In this document: positions 22,901-34,700 of the stretch, in pieces
How positions within the stretch are numbered: position 1 is the first letter of the stretch
Layout: every line of letters begins with the position of its first letter
Source: Branchiostoma floridae
Taxonomy: Eukaryota > Chordata > Leptocardii > Amphioxiformes > Branchiostomatidae
DNA length: 64,000 bases
Direction: 5' to 3'
NCBI RefSeq assembly: GCF_000003815.2
Contig: NC_049980.1
Location: 32,637,212-32,701,211 of the forward strand
Made by a program: the position numbers and the translations under genes
Notes under the pieces: generated by a model
Database searches by the model: none
The model's input: only the letters and a program-made list of their open reading frames with translations
What the model was told of the DNA's origin: nothing

Positions 22901-25900
22901 TTTATTGGTTAAAGGGAATATATCTCTTCAAGTGTATGGGAGGGTGATGTGGCCACCCAGTTTACTGTACAGCACTCTACCTTTGAAGGTGACAGCTTGC
23001 GAATTGATAGATAAAAGTCATCAGGTTTAATCAAAAATTGTTTACAAGTGTTTAAAGGGAATGTCTGCCTTCAAATGCCCAGGAAGAGAATTTCCATCCA
23101 GTTTTGGCAGCCAAGTCGTTTTCCTCTCAACAAACCTTGCTCTACCTGGAAGGGAACTCATATTTGGAGCTGACAGTTTGCCTATTGATTTGTAAAAAGC
23201 CAGCTTTCATCTGTGTCCTTTCTTGGGTAATCTCCCTCGAGCCCACTCACAAATCAACTCCTGTCCTTTTAAAACTGTTTTGCGAGGCGTATTGATTTAT
23301 CGAGGAGACTCTAACACATGTCTTGTGGCCGGGCAACTTCTCCCAAGTCCCTCCATAAATCACTGCATTGTGTACTTGATGATGATGAATAATAGATGCC
23401 GAGTTCTTTATCTCTGTTTAGTGGCTGTTCAGGGGTGAGGTGGCGGAACAATGACTGTCGTTCTTTGATCCCGGCGTGTTCCCCGAGCGCCTTACCTCGC
23501 GTGTCTGCCCTTGCAGCTATTGGCTTCTCTCGATCCCCACGGACCATCCATTTCCTTGTAGGAACACGGCAGTGTGGACTCCCCTGTCATTGAACTGTAC
23601 GATCCAATTCGCCATCTGGAGGAGATGGCCTGCAGTTCCGGTTCCCGGTGGAATCGAGTCCTTGTCCAAGTCCCTCATCCTTCCACTCCATTTCACATCC
23701 CTTTGTCTGGAAGTTGTCATCACAGATTTTTATTGTGGATACTGGCAGTACTCCCATAGGGGCTGGCTCCTCACTTGTTCCAACTTTGTTAGCAGTTGCA
23801 GAAAAGAATCATTGACTACAAAGCTACCACTACATTCCAACGTATTAAAGAAGGTTTAAAAAAAGTTTGTAAGTAGTAGATAGCATTCCAGCACCATGGA
23901 GATATGTAAAGAGAGGTGTCCATTGTTTCTGGCTCTTACAGCTGTTAGTTACACTATTGTACACTTTCAGGCACTTGTGTAAAAGTTCCCAGCGGACTTG
24001 AGTTCTTGTCCACGTCCCTCATCCTTCCACTCCATTTCACATCCCTTTGTCTGGATGTTGTCATCACAGATTTTTATTGTGGATACTGGCAGTACTCCCA
24101 TAGGGGCTGGCCCCTCACTTATCCTAACTTGGCTATTCCACTTTATTACGTAGCTAGCAGTTGCAGAAAAGAAGTTATGGCTACAAAGCTACCACTACAT
24201 ACCAATGTATTAAAGAAGGTTTAGAAGAGTTTGCAAGTAGATAGCCTTCCAGCACTATGGACATGTGTTTACAGCTGCAGCATTGTTCACTTTAAGCTTA
24301 AGATACTTCCACTTGTGTAAAAGTTCCCAGTGGACTCGAGTTCTTGTCCAAGTCCCTCATCCTTTCACTCCATTTCACGTCCCCTTTTCTGATGCTGTCA
24401 TATAATAGTTAGATCGTGGGAGTGGCCTGACTATGTGGATTTGGTACTGCTCTGCCCACCCGAGGAGTTTGTTGGGGTCCCAGAAGAGTTTGTAAGTAGT
24501 GGAAAGCATTCCAGCACCATGGATATTGTCTAGGAGAGGTGTACACTGTCTTAGGCTGTGTTTCAGCTCCAGTATCGTTCATTTTCAGCTTATGATACAG
24601 CTACTTGTGTTTAAGTTCCCAGTGGACTCGAATCCTTGTACCAGTCCCTTATCTTTTCACTCCATTTGGCATCCCTTTGTCTGATGTTGTCATTGTTACT
24701 TTGGATACTGGTGGAACTCCCACAGGGGCTGTATCCTCACTTGGCTATTCTACTTTGTTAGCAGTTGCAGAAAAGAATCAAATTGACTACACAGGTACTT
24801 ACTACATACCAACGTATTAAAGAAGGTTAAGTACATGTAAGTGTCTGTAAGTAGTGGAAAGCATTTCAGCACTATGGACGTAGTCTAAGAGAGGAGCCCA
24901 CTGTTTTTGGCTGTGTTTATACAGCTGCAGCATTGGTCACTTTCAGCTTACGATACTTCTACTCGTGTAAAAGTTCCCAGTGGACTTGAGTCCTTGTACC
25001 AGTCCCTCATTTTTCCACTCCATTTCACTTTCCTTTGTCCGATGCTGTCATTGTTACTTTGGATACTGGCAGTACTCCCACAGGGGATGTCTCCTAACTT
25101 GTTCCTGCTTGGTTGCCAAGTGTTCCACTTTGTTGGCATTGATCATCGTGTTGCACATTGGTGTGGGTTTATTGGGACTTTTTAAATGGTGTAAAGGGAG
25201 CTGAGTAATAACTTACAGTGTTCCAGGGTTTAACAAGTTTTCTAAAATTCACTTGTCCTATCGGGCAAGCACATTAAAAATTTGCTTGCCCGAACCAATT
25301 TTCCACTTGCCCAAAATTCAAATGCCACTTTTATATGCATGTTCACTTCCAGCAATGGAAATCTTATTATTGCTGCCTATTTTTCTATAATGCTGACTAT
25401 TGCTTGATGTCATGACTTTAAAAAGTAACAAGTATTATCAAAATCTAACTCAATGGAAAAATCTTACTTGCCTGAACAGCACTTTCACTTGCCCTGGACA
25501 ATAGGGCTAGTGGTGGACTTGTCCAACCCTGTGTTCTCTACATGTACATTATGATGGTGAGGATGATGATGATTTCAAAACCAAGGCCAATTCAACTCCC
25601 CTTACACCGGGAAGGACCCCTACTCTTTTAGGATAAGTGCTGTGGGTTGTTTAACGTGCTCGAGATGTGACTCTCCTCAAACATGGGACCTCTATTTAAA
25701 GATGGCCCTAACCAAAGCTAGGTACTCATTTTCAACCGAGTGAAGTGAGGAAAGTTGTGTTAAGTGCCTTTCCTAAGGGTACAAGATCGGTGGCACATCA
25801 ATGGATTCAAACCCAGAATACCCTTATATAGGTTTGAATAGAAAACCCTGCCAGTGGGCCAACACACACAGGACAGACTCACCCCACCGTTGCCCAGGCA

Positions 25901-28900
25901 AAGGCGAGTTCATAACCAGCAGTTTGAACTGATTAGCACTAGGACCCAGTACCGAGGAGGTTCGTTCGTACCCAGGACAATAAGAGATGGAAAATGCCTT
26001 CAGAGGCCGAGACATTAAAGAGCTTCCACTTACAAGTGGCCGCTGAATAGCTCATCTAGACCTGACTCCACAAGGTTAACCCGACCCCACACGGTGTCGA
26101 CCAGGAAACGGTTAACAAACAATGATATATGGATTCAGGAACTGGTTCCCACCTACACGCGGCGACATCAGCAACAGGGACACTAGAAACAAACACCTTC
26201 TAGCCACAATTGAGACAAGGACAAACTGTTACAAGAACAGTCCTATTCCTTATATGGTCAACCTTCTGAATGGACTCTAGCCACACATTGAAAATGTTAG
26301 CTGTTGAATGCTATTTGTGACCATGCATTGTACATACCATCTTATCGATTTAACCTATCTGTTTTAAGATAGTATTGCCGTTGATTTTAAGAATACAAAT
26401 CTCGTCATCAGTGCGTTTAAATGTAAAGCTGTAATGTGCCTAAGCCAATAGATTTTAACTGTAAAAGTATGCAATTCAGCCTGTGGCTGCGATATACGTT
26501 TTGCCTGATCACGTTGATCAAATAAAACCATTCATTCATTCATTCATGGAAAACCCCACAGATTAAGGTGACATCACACTCTCCGACGTGCCATGTAGAA
26601 CTACAAAACAAGCCAGAATAGTCATCCACATGAATGTGGGCTAGAACTGGAAGAAGAAGAAAAAGACTGTCGAGTGGTGTGTCGTTACCACGCCTGTTAC
26701 ACTGTAGGTACTTAGTTTGAACGTGTGTTCTACGCGGCATAGAACACGATCATTGAATGCCCGACCTAAGTAACTTATCTCGATCGTTTGAAGACTTTAT
26801 AGAGTTCTTTGGGTGTCCAAATGCAATGCAACAGCTAGAAGAAATGTTGTAGAGTATGTCTATAATTTCAAATTTTTTGCAAGTGTTTTTTTCTGTTCGA
26901 AAACCGCCCGGGGAACTAAATGATCGAATTCAAAGCACAAGCGTGTTACCTGATCCCTTGGATGGAGGTTGGCCTGTGTGCCTGTACATGTCCCTTACCT
27001 GATCCCTGGGGTGCAGGTTGGCCTGTGTGCCTGTACATGTTCCTTACCTGATCCCTGGGGTGCAGGTTGGCCTGTGTGCCCGTGTTCCTGGAGATGTTCA
27101 GGGAATCCCTCAGCTCCAGAATGAGCTCATCTCTCTCCCGCAGGTCTGCCACCAGCTCCTGAAGATTCAACCAAAACCCTCTCAGTTACTCAGTTAACCC
27201 TTAAACTGCCAAACCCGGATATATCCGGCACACATATACATGCCCTGTGTGCCGCACCTGGATATATCCCGGGAAAGCGTATTCCCCTGAAGTAGCAACG
27301 CGCACGAACCCTAGAAGTTAGGAACTTCGGCCTTGTTCGGGGGGTTCTTTTTGGAGGTCAGCAGCCAACCCTGGCACTGATAGCATTTTATAGTGCTGAA
27401 ACTCTGGCAGTTTAAGGGTTGTGGATGTCATTATTCATATCTATAGATAGTCATATATAGGCAATGCAGAATTGTCTGTTTATATGTAAGTATATGTAGT
27501 TTTATACATAGTAAACCCTATGAAAGTCACTGTACTTTTGTTTTGTCAATAAAGATTTCTGTTTTAACGACAGAAGAAAAAATTGTCTTCATTCATAGTT
27601 GGAGTATAAAAGACCTGTTTCTTCCAGATCACTTCAGTGTCACTGACAAAGGATAGTGGATTCTATCCGAAACGTCTGACCGTTTCCAAAACCATATCCA
27701 GTTGCTTGAGTAACTACTTTTTGGTGTAGATGTCCAAAGTTTATGTGTGAGGGGTGTGAAGCTGTTGTGTTACGCTGAAGGGCCCTTGTGCCTACAACTC
27801 ATCAACATGGGCGGGTTTCCCTGACCAGGTCCACTCTCTCCTTCCAGACATCTCTGTCACCCAGAGCGTTCTTGAAGTGTGCCTATACAGATACAGTTCC
27901 ACTCCGATGCTAGGAACACAGGACATGATTATATATAGAGCAGTAGATTATTTTTTTCACCTCTGGGTAAACGCAGCCAGTTTCCATTTTTGCGACGATT
28001 TAGAAGCTGCACCAAGCCTTAGGTAGGATGCGAAGGGAAAAGTGCTAAGTGGTATATATATATATTGTGCTGTCCAGGATACACCTACCGTGAATTCATT
28101 TACTTTTTTGCGGTGGTATTATTTCAGGGTTAGGAGGGAAAAGGAGGCTTTGCAATTAAAACAACAGTTACTCTGTGGTACAGTAGTAATACATTGGAAA
28201 TGCATATTTGGAGTGTCGTGAACTTACAGTCGAGAAGTCACTGAGAAAATACAACCACTGTACGGATTTCAACATTTACAGTAGGGAAAAAATGGGCCAA
28301 CGTTCTATCCAGAGTTTTTTTCCTCTGTTGCTTGAGACTCTACCAGAAAAATCAAGGATTCTTCTAAGAATTGCAAATTGAAGCACTTTCTATAAGAATA
28401 GGAGTCTGAGATTCTCAGCTCAACTTGACCGAAGTGAAGGAAATCTAGTCCTTGATGGAGGATAGGGCGAGATGGAGAACACTTTCAAGTCTGGTTCGAG
28501 CAGGAGCAAAGTATACTAAACTAAGTCTCTGTTGCTAGGTGTGGTCGCCTGTTGTTAGACATGGCTGCTTGTTGTTAGGCGTGGCAGCCTGTTGTTAGGT
28601 GTGGTTGCCTGTTGTTAGGCGTGTCTGCCTGTTGCTAGGCATGGTTATGGTTGCCTGTTGTTAGGCGTGGTTGCCTGCTGTTAGGCGTGGTTGCCTGTTG
28701 TTAGGCGTGGTTGCCTGTTGTTAGGTGTTGTTGCCTGTTGTTAGGTGTTGTTGCCTGTTGTTAGGTGTGGTTGCCTGTTGTTAGGTGTGGTTGCCTGCTG
28801 TTAGGCGTGGTTGCCTGTTGTTAGGCGTGGCTACCTGTTGTTAGGTGTGGTTGCCTGTTGTTAGGTGTGGTTGCCTGTTGTTAGGTGTGATTGCCTGTTG

Positions 28901-31691
28901 TTAGGTGTGATTGCCTGTTGTTAGGCGTGGTTGCCTGTTGTTAGGTGTGGTTGCCTGTTGTTAGGCGTGGTTGCCTGTTGTTAGATGTGGTTGCCTGTTG
29001 TTAGGCGTGGTTACCTGATGTTGCTGCCTCAGCTCCACCTCTGCCGCCTGGAGGGCGTTGAACTGCACACTGAGCTCTGCATACATCTGGGGATACAAAA
29101 GCAGAATGCTTTATTCACATATACTATGTCTAAACATAGTGCAATTCTAAACTTCTACACACAGATCAAATGTTCAACGACCACTGTCACCTTCTTCAGG
29201 ATCAAAACTGTTGACCTATCACTTCAGAACGTAAACTCGCAAGAGTTACAGACATGTGACCTTGTCAACACGTGACCTTGCGGACCTTGTCGCCAGCAAT
29301 GGATCAAACATGCCAGGAAGTTTATAACGCCCACCGTCTCTGTTCAGTGATGGCTGGAGTGCCTGATGTACATGTATATGGACTCTGATGTGTGTACTTT
29401 TGTGTTGGAAGAAAGTTTAGCATTGTACTATGATTACTACCAACACAGATGAGCTTTCATGATGATATCTAAACATGATTCACATGAGTGACAATTTGCA
29501 TTACAATCCTTCCCTGATCATGAGTTTTTCTAGTTAGCTACAATGTATAGTACCAAATCCCGAGCACTAATGCCTTCTGTTCAGGATAAGTTATGGTTGG
29601 TAATGACCGGGGGGCTTCGGTCGAGGCCTGAACAGAAGCAAAGTGCTACGCGCGGATGTCATCTGCTTTTTTTTTTTTTTTTTTTTTTTTCTTCTTCTTT
29701 TCTAGGTTACAAGACATAACGAGTTTCTTAAGCACAACAAATCGCTAAATCTGATCCTTGATCTGAAGCTAGGCGCTGTCGGTAAATCCTTCCTATGGCA
29801 CAGCTGGCTATCTCATACCCTGATATCACACCAGTTGCTATTCAGATTTCTATAAGAAAACATACAAACTAATCACTTGTACCTTGGACTTGTCTAAATT
29901 GACCAAAACGGCAACGGTATAGTTTAGTTATATTAATGCTCACTTGCAAGCTTTGAACGGACACCACACTAATTCAATGGACCAGTCCACTGAAAATTTG
30001 TTCTCAATCCCCTTCGCAATGAACTTCCAGTCAATTTTTCTGTTAATTTAACCTACTGTTGACCTGGAAATCCAGGCAATGAAGGGCCTTTTTTTTTAAT
30101 TTTTTTTTTTTTTTTATTTTTTATTTTTTTAACAATAAACAATTCTGACCTCCAACTGGACTGCATGTAACCCCCCATCTCGCACTATGGCTCACCTCCA
30201 ATCCCTGCCCCGCGACACCAATAATGCCATGTGGGGCTGTGTTATAACTGATCCTTCCCACAATGCCTTAGTGACACGGGACAGTACCAAATCCCGAGCA
30301 CTAATGCCTTCTGTTCAGGATAAGTTATGGTTGGTAATGACCGGGGCTCCACCCTATCGCCCTATCAGACGCTCCTAAATGTCATTCTCTATACCCCTTC
30401 TTCCAATACTCACAATACAGTAGAAGCCAGTTAATTGCTCCACGAATTACTGCACACTTCTGTTACGGGATCCCAAACCGGTACGTATACGGTCCAGCTG
30501 AAAAACTTGGCGTTGTTGCCCCGCCCAGATAACTGCCCGAAATACGCTGGCAGATGGGGTGTGCAATTCATTGGCTTCTACTGTATTACTCTTCCTCTTC
30601 TATCTATCTGTCTTCCTAACCCTTTTCACTTCTACTGTCTTCCTACCCCTTTGTACTTCTCTCCCTCGCCTCTCGCTGATTTACTTTTCTCCCTCGGATC
30701 TCGCTGATCGTGGATCTCAGCATAACACGAATGTCCATGTACGCGTACTTACACATTGGGTTGTTTCTTCTCCATATGTGCCGACTGGTGCCCCCATGTC
30801 GTACCCCCCAGATATTCTTATATGTGTTACCCGATGTGTTCTTTACATCTGTTGTTATATGAAACCTCGTGTCCTGTCTTGTTTCTGTGTCCTGTCTTGT
30901 TTCCCCACCCTTGCTGGCCGGGATGTTGTCCATCCGTCATGTGTGTCAGCTAGGTTCTGTCCGGCTGTAGGTGATATCAAACGTGGGTCCGGTCTCTTTC
31001 GATCATGGGGGGTTAGACTGTTCCACCCGTTGTGGCTCATCTAGATTTGTTTTCGGCCTTTGTACTCTGTGTTCGTTGGGCACGTGCCTTGTAAGCCACT
31101 TCTAGTGATGTATTTCCTGTTTGGTGGAGATCTACACTCGCAGTGGAAGATTATGATGGACTAGCATGTCCCTCCTTTCTTCTTATCTCTTTCAACATCT
31201 CTGTAGTACACTTGCTGGCATGTCCATGCCAGTTTTGTCACAAAGACCATGCTAGTGTCACAAAGACGACATATTCGGTCGGCTTCTTCACTACGTTACC
31301 TCCAAGTTGCCGGCCGTTGTACTACTACACCTGACCTGCTTATCAACCCTTGCTTGCAAGTTCTATTCCCCCAGAGTCTGACAACCGTCAATCAGCTTCT
31401 TTCCTACGACACAGATTTTAGAAAGAGCAATTGTGGCTATTTTGGCTGTGTTTGAAAAGAAATGACCGGTCCGTCTTTGACTGAAGGCCCGTTTGTTGTT
31501 TGTAACAGCAATCGACATTTTTTCTTTTTCTTTCTATGTGTGCACAAAGTAAGGTGTACCACACATTTACGACCAGTCAAATTGATTCCGGTAGACACCT
31601 CCGTGACTTACAGCAGCTGTCTGGTCTTCCTCCATACCTTGCTCTGCTCTTGATATAAAACTCTTATCTCTAATGAAAATATTCCGACCTT

Positions 31692-31730
<39 letters not shown>

Positions 31731-34700
31731 CTTTGTGCCGCTGTGAGGCTTGGAAGGGCTGAAATACGGGACCGACCCCTAAATACCGCCCGTTTTCCGG
31801 CCTATACCTTCACCAATGATCAAGTACCAGGCGTCTGTGTGCTCGAAGTTTGTGTTTGCTTGTTCCACCACTCTGCTCAATATGAGTTTCATGAATGGTG
31901 AGATTCAGGGCTACTCTACTGTAATTGCACCAATCATTCCCTGACCAGTTTCGACTCATACACCAACCACAGCACCGTACCTCGCGTGCGCCTTGCTGGT
32001 GGAATCACTTCGGCGCTTCTGTCAACATGACACCGGATGTAGTCCCCATCAATGAGGAATAGGAAAGTCTTACTTCCCTCTTGTCATGCCTGTTGTGCTA
32101 TCGAGTCGTGTGTTTTATGGTGGCCTATGCCGGTGTGTCCCAGATGTGTTTTGATTCTTTGTCTTGTGTTTTCTATCAATGCGGTGATATAGGCATGACA
32201 TCTCTCGCCTTCGTATTTTCCTTCAACATCAAGAAACCAGTCTAAACCGAAATGCTCTCATTTCTTGAACAGACACCGCTCTCCGCCAACATTTAACATG
32301 TTTAATAGGACTCACGAACAGCCCCCTACAGCAGCCACCCTACAGGCCAAAATAAAAAAATTAATGTTTTGGTCTATAATGTGTGCTCCTCTTGTTCCCC
32401 CAATGAAAAAGTTGACCAATGAGTCAATGAGTTTGAGGTTTTTCCCATCCTAGCCTTTTGTTGAATATTGTACGGGTGATAAGTGAAGTCTCTTCCCAGA
32501 AAAGTGATTCTCACTGTCTCTCGACTCGAGGCGGGTATTTCTCACCGTTTTTATATCTCCCTCAACTCCTGTCATTGCCATCTTTCCGCAAGAATTTCCA
32601 CCAAATTGTTAGAATTACCACCCCTGTGGGAGAAGCCATCTCAACACCTGGCCGATCCTGGGAAGGAGGGCCCTGTAATGAATATGTTCCCGAGCGATCT
32701 GGGGACCTTGCCGCCACGTCAGAGCTTTGGTAGCTGGTGTTTGACCCTTGCGCGTAATGTACCAATGTCTGTAGGTCCAAGCTCGAGGTGCGCTGACACA
32801 GCCGGTTATATAACCGTGAGTCGACGTGTTACACATTGCTTTTCATATGCGACTAGCTGCCAGCCTTGTTTACTCTCAGACCTATACTTGAGGATGGAAG
32901 TCTATTACACCTTTTTTTTTTTTTTTCTCTCCCTCTCTCTTCAATGTTTGATAGTTGGTACATTTACCAGTCCTATATACATATATACAACTTATGTATA
33001 GTTTGGGCAGTTTTCTCCCTCTACCTTCGAATGACATTCGCCGTTGATATACGTTGTGCTCGTTTACCCATTTAGCGTCACACTCTCAGAAATAAAAAAT
33101 CCTACCCAGAAGTTTATTTCTGGTCCGTGGTCACCTCTGTCCAGCCGGGACACTTGAGTCTGCCAGTCTTACATTCAATCAAGTCTACGGAAACCCACAC
33201 ATATCATCATTCCAGGTATACACATGTATAGGGACCTAACATTACCCAGTCCGAATACTTTGGTTAGCCCAAGATTGTCATTTCGGAGCCTCTGCTCATT
33301 CCGGATGCAACAGCTCGACTGTTCATCATCGTTATCTATGACAAGGTATCGTCGTCCACACATGCAGCAAAATCTGCCCAGCCTAAGTGCCACATGTAAC
33401 ATTATTGAAAACACGAAATCACCATGGGGGTGGGGGTCCTGTCTTGTCTTGCCTATTGTTTGTCTCTTCATCTGTCATATGGGCTGCTGACACCTTGTCA
33501 AATAAAGATGTCCTGACAGTTTGATCAATTATACTGCTGTCTCACAGATTCATCAGCCCTTCGCACTGTCTTTCTGTCTTATCTCGTCTCCACAGGGGTT
33601 TGTTAGCATTTCTTCCAGATGGTTGATCTATTTGTTAACACATTGAAAATATGTCTAAACACTTGTACACTACTAGTATATTACTCAGGCATGCATTCAT
33701 GGACCCCACCTCACTCTGGCCGAACTCAGTAGTCGGAACGAACCAGCGAGAGGCGAGGAAGAGGTTAGGGGTAGGAAGACATGAACATTACCTACACAAC
33801 GGTGTGTTAGTGTCTGTTACAATGTTATCGCAACATCAGATCCAATGTTTGCACTCTCCGGCGAGCGTCTTTGCCCGCCACACATGTTCCTAGTACTCGA
33901 TAGTAGTATATCTCCATCCGCAAGTCTACGGTCAGTTGAGTCCGTACGCTTTCCCGGGTATTTTGCCCGTCCGTTTGCAATATGATATCTTCTGGGTTGC
34001 AGACCCTAGCATACCATGTATTTTCCCTCTGAGAATTCAATGGCGGTCATACTCTTCGCTCGGGCATCCTGTCAAGTCTCTCTCCTTTTTTTTTTTTTCT
34101 TTTCCTTTCTTTCTCTCTTATTTCAGCAGTACTGTTTGTGAAAACACAGCTTGAATGATGTGTCATAAACTAAACGTGCGTCCACGATTCTGTATTCGGG
34201 TGACAACGTCTGCCCGACCATTTGCAAATTTTTAAACCTATGAGAACACCTGCATGTCCCAACTCCCAACCGCATTGTTTCATTCTTCATCTTGGCCGGG
34301 GTTACAACTCCGGAAAACACAAACAATACTAGCCCACTCGTACATCCAAGTTATTGATCAAGTTTCTGGGAGGACTTGAACGTCCTGCCAGGAAGTTTGT
34401 AAGCAAACCTGAAACAGATCTGTCGTCCACTGCTTGCCGCCCGGCTTCTACCCGGCACGTTTAAACCAAGTTTTCATTTACTTTTGGACAGGGAGTCCAA
34501 ACTCCCACTCGGTCAGTTTAAAAATTCGATTATTCGGGGGGCACCAAGCCCAAACGTAAGTTTAAACATTCACTTGCGTTCGGGGGGCACCGAGCCCATA
34601 CCCGGTAAGTTTACACATTCACATCCAAAGTGTTCGGGGAGCACCAACTGAGCTCCTACCCGGTAAGTTTACACATTCACATCCAAAGTATTCGGGGAGC

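Noticed and set aside
28529-29014. CRISPR-like regular repeats
   Set aside because: No unique spacers; units are contiguous, the host is an animal, and the unit matches the neighbouring exon border.
30559-33001. Plus-strand frames of 161 and 172 codons
   Set aside because: Low-complexity, pyrimidine-rich, no recognised motif, no splice support.
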